A stretch of DNA of 64,000 nucleotides from Trichomonas vaginalis G3 (taxonomy: Eukaryota; Parabasalia; Trichomonadida; Trichomonadidae), in NCBI RefSeq assembly GCF_026262505.1, contig NC_067207.1, forward strand, positions 1,496,252 through 1,560,251. Reading direction: 5' to 3'. This document shows, piece by piece, positions 1 through 9,807 of this stretch. Made by a program: the position numbers and the translations under genes. The notes under the pieces were generated by a model. That model ran no database searches, was not told the DNA's origin, and saw nothing but the letters and a program-made list of their open reading frames with translations. The first letter of the stretch is position 1; the number at the start of each line of letters is the position of its first letter.

Positions 1-119
1 GAGAATCATATAAAAGATTTAAAAGATATATAATATAACATATAAGAATTCATATTATAATGTGCATTATAAGTCCGGTCAATTCAAATTGATTTTCTTA
101 GCGTGACTACCGTTCCGAA
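1..119. repeat. 119-bp direct repeat, left copy
   Basis: Identical base for base to 2184-2302; identity stops after the shared CCGTTCCGAA. It may extend left beyond the window. The right copy lies about 100 bp upstream of the cupin start codon, so this left copy may be the promoter region of a tandem cupin duplicate outside the window (inference). Confidence 0.95.
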
Positions 120-1660
120 AATTCTTATCAATTCTCTCAAAATTTTGTATTTGGCAAAATGGTCAACATATATTCAAAAAAAGTATGCATCGTTTATTTT
201 CAATGTATTCATAAATTATACATAATGTAATCTGTTTCTATATAGTATTAATTGTTTAGAAATGCTATTTGTGTTATATTTTTTCTTTTTTGAGAATGTC
301 AAGAGGTTAAGGGACCACTGCACGGCCAAACAAGACCTATCGTCTTTTAAAAATCTTCAACGAGTTGATGTTTTACTAAGGCTAAAAATTCAAAAAAATC
401 GAAAAAATTAAGTTACGGTCATTTGAATCCCTACAAGATGCTTGTCAAATTCCCTTATTATCAGCATTCAAATTCTCTTTTCATATTAAATATTAAAATT
501 ATTAACGATAAAATTGGAAATTTATCATTAATAATAGCTGTTAACTGCATATATTCATCATATACGACCATTTGATTCACAAAGAACTTCAAAATTTCTG
601 TTATTCATTTATTTTGTAGGAGATTTTTGTTATGATTGTAGAACATATAGGAGTAAAAACGAACTGTATCATGAATTAACAAAGTTTGAATATTGATACA
701 CGTAAAAATGATAAGTATTCAAAGGGATTATTTTGATAAATTCTATTTGGAATCATATTCTATGAATAATGATTTACATCGATATAATTTGAACAGATAT
801 CTATTCATATTCAATCAGACCTAATATTTAAAAATAAAAAATATTTGAAATTAAATTCAACTAAAAACTTAATGATTTGCATATGGAATTGACATAGTTA
901 TCATGTAATACTTCTAACAAGACTTTTCTGAAAAAAATTGTATATAATAATGACTTTTCTCTCAATTTAATTTGCAATAAAATTCGCAGATATTAGATTT
1001 TAATTAATATAAAAATATTGGCCAATAAAAATTTTTGATCGATCCACTTTTAAAATCAGAAAATCGTGAATTTTTAAAACATGCTTCGAAAATAGAAAAA
1101 CAATCGAAAAATGCAAATCATCTCAAAACTCGCCCATTTCAAGATTTTCCTTTAATTCGAAATGACATGATGCTAAAGTATCATACCAAAAGGTGTGTAT
1201 ATTGGTGAGAATTCAAAAATATCAATCTGATGAGTAGCAAAATAAGTATTTATAATTGAGGCGAAAACGATAAATCTCATTTTGCCTCTCAATTTTTCTG
1301 AGTCTCTCAATTTTTGCAGTGGTCCCTTAAATTTGATATGATAAATCAAAATTTTTAATTATAAGTGGTATTGTCATGCATATTAATAATACATATCAAC
1401 AATACACACAATATCAATTAAATAAGATATGTATTGTCGTATTTCATTAAATGCAATTCTATAAATAAACTGCGCAAATATTGGTGAAACCTTGAAATAT
1501 TGATGTTACATATGTGTTAAAGTATATATTAAGTGTGCTTTTGTTTATATATCAACATGTTTATTCGTAGAAATAAAATGATGTGTTTTTTTATAAAAAA
1601 AATAAAAATGTTTCATTTATTGTAAGCTAGATATTACTAAAAAAAGAAGTATAGTTTATT
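120..1660. other. Gene-free region holding an inverted-repeat element
   Basis: No ORF with coding character is seen on either strand. The region contains the inverted-repeat element at 307-1330. The rest is AT-rich sequence, and its right part would be the 3' flank of the cupin gene. Confidence 0.6.
307..1330. mobile_element. Non-coding TIR element with TTAA ends (MITE-like)
   Basis: The left end reads TTAAGGGACCACTGCA (307-322) and the right end is its exact reverse complement (1315-1330). If TTAA is the target duplication, the terminal repeat is 12 bp (GGGACCACTGCA), which would fit a piggyBac-like element. If only TA is duplicated, a Tc1/mariner type fits. The interior of about 1 kb has no transposase, so it would be non-autonomous. 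The GC-rich termini in AT-rich sequence argue against chance. Confidence 0.6.
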
Positions 1661-2083
1661 TTACTTAGAGAACTTAGCATCAGTCTTTGTCATGATGAAG
1701 TCTTCTGTAAATGGTGCCTTAATAGAGTCTCTCTCTGCTTGTGCACAGATAACAATCAAGTCAGTCTTACCTGTATTCTTGATGTTTCTTGAGACACCTG
1801 GAGAGATACGGACAACACTTCCTTCGGAAACTTTGACAACTTTGTCATTGAGCTGGAACTCACCAGCACCGGAGACAATGATGTAGACTTCTTCATGATT
1901 CTTGTGATCATGGAAGAATGGAACTGCAGTTCCTGGTTTGAACTTTGTGATGGAAACTTCCAATGTAAGACCGAAGGCCTGACCGAGGAATGCTTTGCCA
2001 TTCTCGAACTTGTCGAGGCCACTGAACTTGCCAACTTCACCAACAACATAGTTATCTGCCTTTGCAACTGTGTGGATACTCAT
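1661..2083 (-). CDS. Small single-domain cupin protein
   Basis: The 140-residue protein is essentially one cupin_2 beta-barrel. The metal-binding motif is visible as HDHKNHEEVY at about residues 58-67, followed by GAGEFQLNDK and the second cupin motif region VRISPGVSRN. No signal peptide or extra domain is present. The ATG at 2083 is the only sensible start, and TTTTTCACTCAAG about 20 bp upstream resembles the trichomonad initiator (TCA then pyrimidine). Stand-alone cupins are common in bacteria, so bacterial origin is plausible but is inference. The substrate cannot be told. Codons are more C-ending than in neighbours, suggesting good expression. Confidence 0.85.
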   Translation of the reverse strand: MSIHTVAKADNYVVGEVGKFSGLDKFENGKAFLGQAFGLTLEVSITKFKPGTAVPFFHDHKNHEEVYIIVSGAGEFQLNDKVVKVSEGSVVRISPGVSRNIKNTGKTDLIVICAQAERDSIKAPFTEDFIMTKTDAKFSK

Positions 2084-2183
2084 CTTTCTTCTGCTTGAGT
2101 GAAAAATGATATGATCACTTGAAATTTACACTCCTGTCAATTAAAAATTTTTATCTTAAAAATTTTTTCTTTGTATTGTTGAT

Positions 2184-2302
2184 GAGAATCATATAAAAGA
2201 TTTAAAAGATATATAATATAACATATAAGAATTCATATTATAATGTGCATTATAAGTCCGGTCAATTCAAATTGATTTTCTTAGCGTGACTACCGTTCCG
2301 AA
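2184..2302. repeat. 119-bp direct repeat, right copy
   Basis: Exact copy of 1-119, lying about 100 bp upstream of the cupin ATG on the minus strand, so it probably covers promoter-proximal sequence. The two copies bracket the cupin gene and the TTAA element. Confidence 0.95.
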
Positions 2303-2858
2303 CACTTGATTTATTTTTTGTACTTATAGCATTAATCCTTCCAATTATTTGTCATAGTGAACCAATAGGCTAAGCTACTAATGTTGGTAAATACTTGTCC
2401 TAACATCGATGTATGAGGAAGAATTATTCACTTTAAATAAAATATAATCATTCATCACAAGTCATTAAGAAAATTTGTTTGATGCTATTACAATTTGGAC
2501 TTTATATGTATCTTTATGAAATGATACATACATTATTAGTTAATTAAATTTGAATTTAATGTAGAACACCGCTGGCCTAATTCTAGAATTTCAACTTGCA
2601 AAAGAACAATTCGCTCTGCAAGGTGGGGGTCCGGTTTCGATTCCCTGAAGGTGCAATACTTTTTCAATAAGCTAGATTGACTTTTTTAATAGGACGAATT
2701 TCCGGTCTTAAAATTTCTGAAATTAGTTAATGAATCGTAGATTAAACTTAAATTTCTTGAAAACTTGGTACATTTTGCAATAACTTTTGAAAACTATATG
2801 AAATATAATAGAAACAACATTTATTTTTACATCAGACAAAAAAATATTAGAAAAAAAA
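2303..2858. other. Gene-free region with a tRNA-like A/B-box pair
   Basis: No ORF of note. A good A-box match, TGGCCTAATTC (2573-2583), is followed by a B-box-like GGTTTCGATTCC (2633-2644), which has one extra T. The acceptor and T stems do not pair properly, so this is not a functional tRNA. It could be a tRNA relic or a pol III-type SINE head. Confidence 0.3.
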
Positions 2859-4130
2859 TTAACCTTCAGGAAGAGCACCTTCATCATCTTGAATCAACTT
2901 AACTCCTTTTGCTTCAATGAACATGCACTTACATTTGTCATCGGTGTAAATTCCAATCAAAATTATTTTATTTCTTGCGTGAATGATTCTTCCTTCTTTG
3001 CCAATAAACTTTCCATCTAGTATCTTAACATAATCATCTATAAACATTCGCCTATTCTCAGCATCTCTGCATGTTCCGTCGTCTCTGAGTTCTTTCAGCT
3101 TGTAATTTACAGGAATTTTGATGAGTTTGTTATCATTCAAGAGAACTGTCAATGATCCTATGTCAATCTCTGTGATTACCCCGTAAGTTTCCTCATCAAT
3201 TTCAATAAGTTGATAAAGATAAGGCATTGAGATGTATTTTGGCTTCACATCCAATAAAATATTAAATTTAGGCTTGCCAATAAGCACTTCTCCATGCATC
3301 CTACTTTCATGTTTAAATTTTAACTTTAAAGGCTTTGCTTCTTGCTTTAAAAGCCTCAATCCAGGAATTGGATGGTCGAATCTCAACTTTTCGGAAGGTT
3401 TTATATAGGATTTCCAGATATAAAGTTGTCTCATGTCGATTTTGGAAATTTTGTACTCGCCAATAAACTTTTCACCATGGAAAATAAATCCTTTATCGCT
3501 ATAACGAGTTTTATCAAATGAAATTGATACTTTTTGGGTTGTATTTAACGCTTTTGAATCAGTTACTGTATATTCATCGATTGGTGTTGATTTACTCTTA
3601 TCTATATTCGACCACGACCTGACAATTGCTTTCTTTTTGACGTAATTGATATCTAATATTTGACAAGGTTCATCTTTCAAAGGATCGACTGAAATTCGTG
3701 CAAATAGTTTGCTCTTATTGTCATAGAATCTGTAATAAGGGAAATTAATCAAATAAGGAGCAAACTTTGTGATTTCTATTTTGGATAATTGGAATTTGCT
3801 GCATAAACTAGTAATTTTATCAGGATCATCTGTTTCTATATATAATCTGTTACGACAGTTTGGTAAATACGCCATTGAGATGATATTATTTCGCAAATTT
3901 TCGTTTTCGCTTACTTCGATAAATAATTGTAGAACAAATTCATCGAAGCAAGGCGTTTCATATATAAATCCATCACTTGTCAATGCATTGATTTTGTCTA
4001 TTGTGTATTTCGAATATGATTCCGGAAATTTATCAGCGGAAAAAATGACCATTTTCGAAAATACGGAGTTGCTTTCTTCTATAGGATCATTGTCTAAGTG
4101 ACTGATGCCGTTATTTATGAGTTTTTCCAT
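2859..4130 (-). CDS. Spt5-like transcription elongation factor
   Basis: The 423-residue protein has a probable NGN-like segment in its first third (SMAYLPNCRNRLYIETDD, resembling the Spt5 segment that ends in 'IYIEA'). A KOW-type segment follows around residues 150-170 (FARISVDPLKDEPCQIL). A clear C-terminal KOW motif reads DDYVKILDGKFIGKEGRI. Spt5 pairs with Spt4 on RNA polymerase II and controls elongation and processing in the nucleus. The protein is shorter than yeast or animal Spt5, with no acidic N-terminus and no CTR repeats. The ATG at 4130 is preceded by AAAAGTGACA about 26 bp upstream. A less specific KOW protein is possible. Confidence 0.6.
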   Translation of the reverse strand: MEKLINNGISHLDNDPIEESNSVFSKMVIFSADKFPESYSKYTIDKINALTSDGFIYETPCFDEFVLQLFIEVSENENLRNNIISMAYLPNCRNRLYIETDDPDKITSLCSKFQLSKIEITKFAPYLINFPYYRFYDNKSKLFARISVDPLKDEPCQILDINYVKKKAIVRSWSNIDKSKSTPIDEYTVTDSKALNTTQKVSISFDKTRYSDKGFIFHGEKFIGEYKISKIDMRQLYIWKSYIKPSEKLRFDHPIPGLRLLKQEAKPLKLKFKHESRMHGEVLIGKPKFNILLDVKPKYISMPYLYQLIEIDEETYGVITEIDIGSLTVLLNDNKLIKIPVNYKLKELRDDGTCRDAENRRMFIDDYVKILDGKFIGKEGRIIHARNKIILIGIYTDDKCKCMFIEAKGVKLIQDDEGALPEG

Positions 4131-4155
4131 ATTTCTTTGAAGAGTTTATATAAAA

Positions 4156-4165
4156 TGTCACTTTT
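4156..4165 (-). promoter_or_regulatory. AAAAGTGACA motif upstream of the Spt5-like gene
   Basis: On the minus strand AAAAGTGACA lies 26-35 bp before the ATG at 4130. The same decamer recurs at similar positions before other genes in the window. Confidence 0.4.
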
Positions 4166-4226
4166 TTAAAAAAAATTGTAATTTTTTTTCATTCAAGACA
4201 TAATGAGACTGTTTTAATTGTTTATT

Positions 4227-5420
4227 TTATTCTTCATCTTCCTCGTTAATGTGGAAGACCTTATGGTGCATGAAACCATTGAAGAATGATGTTGGCGCGT
4301 ATGTGTAAGCACCAAATTTCTCAATCATGAGATAATCTCCGACTTCGAGCCTTGGCCAGCTGAGTTCTTCGTAAACGAGATCTTCTGAGTCGCATGTCTG
4401 TCCCCAGAGTCTTGTCTTGATCATCTCGCCTTCAGAAGCGCCTTCAGTTCTGATTAAGAAATGAGGCTCAGCGTGATCGTAGTTTAGAGCGTTGAAAGCT
4501 CCGTAAATACCTTCAGCTATGAAGACTGCTTGTTCGTCACCATCTGGATCGTGATGTTCCTTGACACATATAACTGGCATAACAAGATCCATGAAATCCG
4601 AAGCAATAAAGCGTCCTGGCTCAGCGAGGAACTCAATCTCATCTCCGTCGAAGAGCTCATCAATGGCTGTATTGATTGCTTCAGCAATTTCTGCGAAAGT
4701 GTATTTGGCTTTGATTGATGGAGGAAGGAATCCACCACCGATATCAATGAAGGAAACGTTCAATCCGAGCTGTTCTGCCTTGGCCTTGAGCTCTGCAACG
4801 TATTCAAGAGCAACACGGAATGTCGTAATATCATCACAAAGAGAGCCGACGTGGAATGAGAATCCAATGAAATTGGCACCGAGTTCGGAGGCTAATTGCA
4901 TGAGTTTAGGAACTTCCTTTGGGTCTGCACCGAATTTGTTGGATAATTGGATCTTTGCATGGGTAAAACGTGGCTTAATACGAAGGAAGACTTCTGCTTC
5001 TGGATAATAACGAAGAATCTTACGTAATTCACTCTCTGTATCGTAAACAAGGCGTGTAACTCCATTTTCTTTGGCATATTTAATCGAATCGATGGATTTG
5101 ATTGGGTGAGCAAATACAATACGATTTGCATCAACACCCAAGGCGAGAATACGACGGATTTCGTCTTCTGAAGCGCAATCATAGGCAACACCACGGTCAG
5201 CAAGGAATTTAAGAAGTTCTGGTTCATCACAGCATTTCATTGCATAGTGGATATGAAGTCTACTTAAATTCTCTTCCCAAAGAGCAAGAGATCTGCGAAT
5301 GCGATTGAAGTCTGCAATCCAGAAAGCCTGATCGTTATCCATTTGCTCAAGGCACTTCTGAACTGTATTATCAAGGTTCTTGATGATGGTAAAATTATCA
5401 TGCGGCGCTACGTGATGCAT
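4227..5420 (-). CDS. ODC: Ornithine decarboxylase (PLP fold type III)
   Basis: The 397-residue enzyme decarboxylates ornithine to putrescine, the main polyamine released by trichomonads. The PLP lysine is K62 in HYAMKC; HVGS (189-192) and EPGR (266-269) bind phosphate; the catalytic cysteine is C342 in WGQTCDSEDL; GAYTYAPTSFFNGF closes the C-terminus. The length matches eukaryotic ODC without the C-terminal degradation tail of mammalian ODC. Family neighbours such as arginine or diaminopimelate decarboxylase are less likely given the CDSEDL active-site loop and the length. Start is the ATG at 5420. Codon use is C-rich, suggesting strong expression. Confidence 0.93.
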   Translation of the reverse strand: MHHVAPHDNFTIIKNLDNTVQKCLEQMDNDQAFWIADFNRIRRSLALWEENLSRLHIHYAMKCCDEPELLKFLADRGVAYDCASEDEIRRILALGVDANRIVFAHPIKSIDSIKYAKENGVTRLVYDTESELRKILRYYPEAEVFLRIKPRFTHAKIQLSNKFGADPKEVPKLMQLASELGANFIGFSFHVGSLCDDITTFRVALEYVAELKAKAEQLGLNVSFIDIGGGFLPPSIKAKYTFAEIAEAINTAIDELFDGDEIEFLAEPGRFIASDFMDLVMPVICVKEHHDPDGDEQAVFIAEGIYGAFNALNYDHAEPHFLIRTEGASEGEMIKTRLWGQTCDSEDLVYEELSWPRLEVGDYLMIEKFGAYTYAPTSFFNGFMHHKVFHINEEDEE

Positions 5421-6748
5421 AACAACTAAAAATTAACATAAAAAAATTCAATTTTCAATTCACCATTTTGCTCAAACTATATCAATTCTAGATGCTAAAT
5501 AAAATAATAGATGAGATTAAATTTCCATCGTTAGTTTTTATTGAATTTATTTTTTTCACAAGATGACGATTCCTTCAATCAGTATTCATATATCGATTAT
5601 TTCGAAAATTTTTATCGTGCTTTATTTGAAATTTTCTATCGTAAAAGTGACATAATAATGGCAAATTTTGTGTGCGATAATGGAGAAATTCGGTTAGAAA
5701 CACACAATTTATCTATAAATTATGACATAATTTTTAATACAGATAATATTAACCTGATTTTACGATAAAGCAGTAAAAAAAACCGACGACTCTTATTTTA
5801 TTACAACTTTCTTTGCTGAAATCCTTAGCTTCTTCTACATTTCAATATATTTAGATATAAAGTATTTAAACATACTATTCATCACTTCATGCGATATTGG
5901 CTAGAATAATTAATTTGCTGATTCAAATCAAATTATTGCGATTCAAAGTGGAATTTCATTCACTAGAACGGCTTGTTTCGATAATTAATATGTTATCATG
6001 AATATCTTTTTGAAATTGCAAAGAGTTACGCATCATTTTCACCCAAAGTTCATACCCACATTTCTTGAAATGCTTGTAATTCATAGTTATTCCTGGAAAA
6101 AACATACCAGATTGTTCAACATTCCTACTGTGCCTATTTTTTATGATATTAGGCATAATGAAATTGATATTTTGATAAATCATTAGAAAATCAAGATATA
6201 TAGTATAACTACTGCTTTAGATAATTATAACTGTGCTTATTATTTCAAATTCACTGTGAAAATTCGCATTATTTTTATTCAATCAACTAAATATAAATTT
6301 TCAAGAATAATTAGTAGGAAATTTCTAAACAGAAGTGATGTTAAAGCACACCATTTGACAGGTCCATAGGTGTTCAAGAAAACACATTAGATATGATTGA
6401 TACGTATATGAAAAGAGTCTTTTGAATAAAATTTCATATGAATCTAAATCCTATGCATTCGGATTCATTAGATAAGAACTTGGGCATGTATATACAGTGT
6501 TTCTCCGATTGATATCTAGCAAATTTTTCTGAATAATTTGAAAAATTTCCAAGATGCTTATAGTGAAGATTTACTAATAATTTTTTTTGAAACAGTTCCG
6601 AAACAATTTCTTCCATCTCTCAGAATTTTTTGTCAAATTTGAATTTGACGAAGATTGGTCTTCTATAACTTTCTTCGTATACAAATATATTCCGAATTCT
6701 ATTTTTCGAATAAAAGTGACATCCCCGCATTATTGAAAACAATACACA
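5421..6748. other. Gene-free 1.3-kb region
   Basis: Only short AT-rich ORFs occur, none with family resemblance. One is a 36-codon ORF at 5658-5768 that begins right after an AAAAGTGACA motif (5643-5652). It may mark a dead promoter or a lost gene, but its product resembles nothing I know. The last 40 bp are the promoter of the next gene. Confidence 0.5.
6712..6721 (+). promoter_or_regulatory. AAAAGTGACA motif upstream of the F-BAR-like gene
   Basis: The decamer ends 27 bp before the ATG at 6749, the same spacing and orientation as before the Spt5-like gene. Confidence 0.4.
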
Positions 6749-7996
6749 ATGAGTACTTTATCTTATAATGATTCATTCAAAGTAATTAAAGACTCATGCC
6801 ATGCAAAACTTACATTTTTAGATGCTGTTATCAAGCAATGCAATTCATTTATCGAATCGAATCAGAAGTTCATTAAAAGTATCAGCCAGATTCCTTTGGA
6901 CATCCCAAGCAAGAGATCAAAAGGCCTTACAAACTTTGTTAACAATGTCAAAGGGCCAACTAATTTTAAAGGAACTGAACCAGAATTCATGCAAAGATTA
7001 AATGAAATCTGCCAAATAGTATTTTCATCGCCTCCTGGACTGCAGAAAGAAGTCCAATACTTCCAAGATGCCTTTGTTACAAAGATAATTGAAGCACGAA
7101 AGAGATTTGAAACGAATTCGAACAACATGATTCAAATGGGCAACTATTGCGCTCAGATGCTCGTCAGCATTACGAATGAATATAATAAAGCAATGTCTAA
7201 ATACAAAGATCTTTCTAAAGAGTTGGAAAACTTATATCCGAAAAAAGATGATCCGAAAATTTCATCAAAATATAGCTCAACTCTCGATGCATTTTACGCA
7301 GCTGAAGAAGAAGTCTTTAATCTCCACAATAAGCGAAACGATGCTGAAGCTTCTTGGGCTGCAAACATGGAAGATATCTTATACAAATATGAAATGCTCG
7401 ATAGCCGCCTGAACAACGAAATTTCGGATGCTTACATTAATTTCTCACCTTTCATCGAGGAAATCAAAGAAGAAAGAGATTTGATTACTAACCGATTAAA
7501 AGCAGCCGGCGAAACCGATCAATTAAGCTACGACTTAAGAGATACATTGAGAGAATGCTCAACTTCAAGCGGAGAAACAATTTACGCGGAGTTAACCTTC
7601 CCTGGTTTATCTTTCGATCCAGCAAAGTATTTAACGCGATCGACATTCGAAGCAGTTGAGTCCTGCAGAGTCGCCATTCTCACACAGGACATCCAATCCA
7701 CTGCTCCAGAGATTCATGATCTTAAGAAGGGCCAAGTTGTTCTTGCCCGGCCAGACTCCAGTGGAATACTCTTTGCCCAGTCTGGAGATTTCATTGGCGT
7801 CATTCTTGAGGGTTCTTACCAATCTTTAGTTTCAAGTTACATTCCAAAAGTCGGAAGAGCTGTTAAGAGCTTCGCTGGACCACCAGAGATAAATGTTGAT
7901 GATGCAGTATATATTCACTATAAGAGCGGTCCAAAAGCTTACATCACAACAATGAATTTCGAATTTACAGAAATTCCGGCTGAATTTGTGGAGTAG
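6749..7996 (+). CDS. F-BAR-like coiled-coil protein with C-terminal SH3-like segment
   Basis: The 415-residue protein is almost wholly helical for its first 270 residues (FIKSISQIP, KYKDLSKELENLY, AAEEEVFNLHNKRNDAEASW). That arrangement resembles an F-BAR/BAR membrane-bending module: it starts with a helix, carries a basic patch, and has a long antiparallel coiled coil. The last 120 residues are beta-rich and SH3-like (VAILTQDIQ, LKKGQVVLARPDSSGILFAQSGDFIGVI), which is the usual partner of F-BAR domains. A role at endocytic membranes or the cytoskeleton follows by family analogy only. No signal or transmembrane segment. Start is the ATG at 6749. Confidence 0.55.
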   Translation: MSTLSYNDSFKVIKDSCHAKLTFLDAVIKQCNSFIESNQKFIKSISQIPLDIPSKRSKGLTNFVNNVKGPTNFKGTEPEFMQRLNEICQIVFSSPPGLQKEVQYFQDAFVTKIIEARKRFETNSNNMIQMGNYCAQMLVSITNEYNKAMSKYKDLSKELENLYPKKDDPKISSKYSSTLDAFYAAEEEVFNLHNKRNDAEASWAANMEDILYKYEMLDSRLNNEISDAYINFSPFIEEIKEERDLITNRLKAAGETDQLSYDLRDTLRECSTSSGETIYAELTFPGLSFDPAKYLTRSTFEAVESCRVAILTQDIQSTAPEIHDLKKGQVVLARPDSSGILFAQSGDFIGVILEGSYQSLVSSYIPKVGRAVKSFAGPPEINVDDAVYIHYKSGPKAYITTMNFEFTEIPAEFVE

Positions 7997-8444
7997 AGCG
8001 TTATTGATTTTATTTTGTTTTTTATAGATTGATTAAAATTCATGCTTCTCGTTATTTTTCAACTTTGAAATGTTTTGAAATTCGAAATTTTTTATTTAAT
8101 GTCTAATATTAATGGGAAAGGATAACTCAAAATGATTTTATGCATGCTACCAATATATCCTATCATAGAGATCATCTTTAATATAAGAAATTGATCTTCA
8201 CATTCTCTGGATAAAGAGTAATTTGAAAAATGGATTGATAAATTTATGACTTTTCCTGCAAGTATCAAATATTTGGGTGGAAATCATCATCTATTGCTTT
8301 GATTCAGATATTTTTTATTCAATTTGAATTTGACGATAGAACGTTATTATTCCCGAAATTTATTCTTGAAATTGAACTCAACAGTACATAACGTGCACAT
8401 CCCAAAAAAATCGATTTTTCTGACAAAAATTTTAGAATTCATCA
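7997..8444. other. Intergenic region, nothing recognised
   Basis: AT-rich sequence between two co-oriented genes; no ORF, repeat or RNA signature seen. Confidence 0.5.
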
Positions 8445-9668
8445 ATGTCTGCCTCAGAAAGTACGCCAACAACTGCGAGGCGCCAGACATGCCGATTTTC
8501 TCAGATTAAAATAAAGCCAAGACCACATGGTATTGGCACTTACACATCGAATTCATCATCAGAATCTCCAAGACAAAGAAGTATTTCAAAAAGAAGAGTT
8601 ACTAAGTATAAAGACGAGAAGCCACCTGAAAAGATTCAATCATACATTAAGGAATCGCCACCAAAAGAGAAAAAGAAGGAAGAAACGGATAATGATAAAA
8701 TCGAAAAAGTCGCAAGCCAGCTTCTTGAAGGCGAATCTTTAGATATTGTCGAACCGAAAGATCGTGCTAATGTAATTTCTTTTCTTAAACGCTACTCTTC
8801 TCACCAAGCACAAGCTCGAAATTACGTCGAAGCTAAAATCGCTTTAAATATCATAGATGGGCTTCAGCAATACGGTAATGTTGAGGAAAAACCAGAACCT
8901 GATACATCAATTGAAGTTGAAACGGCTCTTGCAGAAGAAAATCACGATACGTTACAACAATCTCAGCAAGAAGAACTTAATTATTTTGATGAGCAGACTG
9001 ATATGAAACGAAAAATGCTAGTACTTCAGCAAAAGAATAAAATGGACGAATTTGAAGAAGAATGGGTACATGAAAAGCCAAGAAAATACAGAAAACCATC
9101 TTCAACACTACTTGGATATTCACAAATTGAAAAACAAGTAGCTTTGGCCGGTGATTATGATTATGCTCAGAAAATTAAAGATCAATCAGAAGCTCAGACT
9201 ATAAAAGAAGCAGAATTAGCTCAGAAAAGACTTAGACAAGATTATTTGAACGCCAAGAAGAAACTGAAACAAGATCAGGCCCAGCAAATGAAAATTTTTG
9301 AAGATACAAGGGCAAATCAAAGAGATATCATTGTTCAGAGACACCAAAGAGAATTAAATGTGACTATGAAGAGAATAGATGTTGTTTACCTTCGTTCTAT
9401 GGAAAAACATAGACAGGCAAAAACATCAGCTAATTCTCCACGAAGGCAAGCTGATAATGCTGGTTGTCGCATCCTAAACTTAGGGCAGAATAATAAAACA
9501 ATTCTCTTACCAGAATTAATTCCTCCAAATGACCCTAGAATGAAAGAGATCGAAGATAAAGAAAAAGAAGCTAAAAATAAGAAGAAGGAACAAACAGAGA
9601 AGAAGCTTAAACAGAAATATTCTGTTTTCTCACGTTATTATAGAACTGAAATGGATTCAAAAAATTAA
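8445..9668 (+). CDS. Coiled-coil protein, paralogue of the gene at 11380-12771
   Basis: The 407-residue protein has a basic, serine-rich N-terminus, then long charged helices. A shared core runs KYRKPSSTLLGYSQIEKQVALAGDYDYAQKIK, matching the paralogue's FNKPSAKLLQLRSRQKSLAIARNFAEAKSVK. The following helix RHQRELNVTMKRI aligns with RHQREIDCFLEK. Both therefore share one architecture: tandem 'load/path' helices, a KPS-LL hinge and a distal RHQRE helix. Function unknown; such coiled-coil families in flagellates are often cytoskeletal, which is inference. The start ATG follows AATTCATCA, an initiator-like sequence. Confidence 0.75.
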   Translation: MSASESTPTTARRQTCRFSQIKIKPRPHGIGTYTSNSSSESPRQRSISKRRVTKYKDEKPPEKIQSYIKESPPKEKKKEETDNDKIEKVASQLLEGESLDIVEPKDRANVISFLKRYSSHQAQARNYVEAKIALNIIDGLQQYGNVEEKPEPDTSIEVETALAEENHDTLQQSQQEELNYFDEQTDMKRKMLVLQQKNKMDEFEEEWVHEKPRKYRKPSSTLLGYSQIEKQVALAGDYDYAQKIKDQSEAQTIKEAELAQKRLRQDYLNAKKKLKQDQAQQMKIFEDTRANQRDIIVQRHQRELNVTMKRIDVVYLRSMEKHRQAKTSANSPRRQADNAGCRILNLGQNNKTILLPELIPPNDPRMKEIEDKEKEAKNKKKEQTEKKLKQKYSVFSRYYRTEMDSKN

Positions 9669-9807
9669 ATTAAAATTGTTGTTTTGTATTATATAAAGAC
9701 AAGTTAATTATGCTGTAAGTTTACATCAGAAGCAGCTTTTTCCACTTAATATAATGATTTAGTCAAATTATTAGAGTTACCACTTATTTCGGTGTTTACA
9801 ACTTAAT

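Noticed and set aside
1-2302. LTR retroelement with 119-bp repeats
   Set aside because: The repeats are too short, have no LTR-type ends, and nothing between them resembles retroelement genes.
2560-2660. Functional tRNA gene
   Set aside because: The B-box has an extra base and the acceptor and T stems do not pair.
5541-5768. 75-codon ORF near ODC
   Set aside because: It opens with TTG, is AT-driven and matches no family; only its internal ATG after a promoter-like motif is of mild interest.
5956-6616. Short ORFs in the 1.3-kb gap
   Set aside because: Overlapping ORFs on both strands with compositions expected from AT-rich non-coding sequence.
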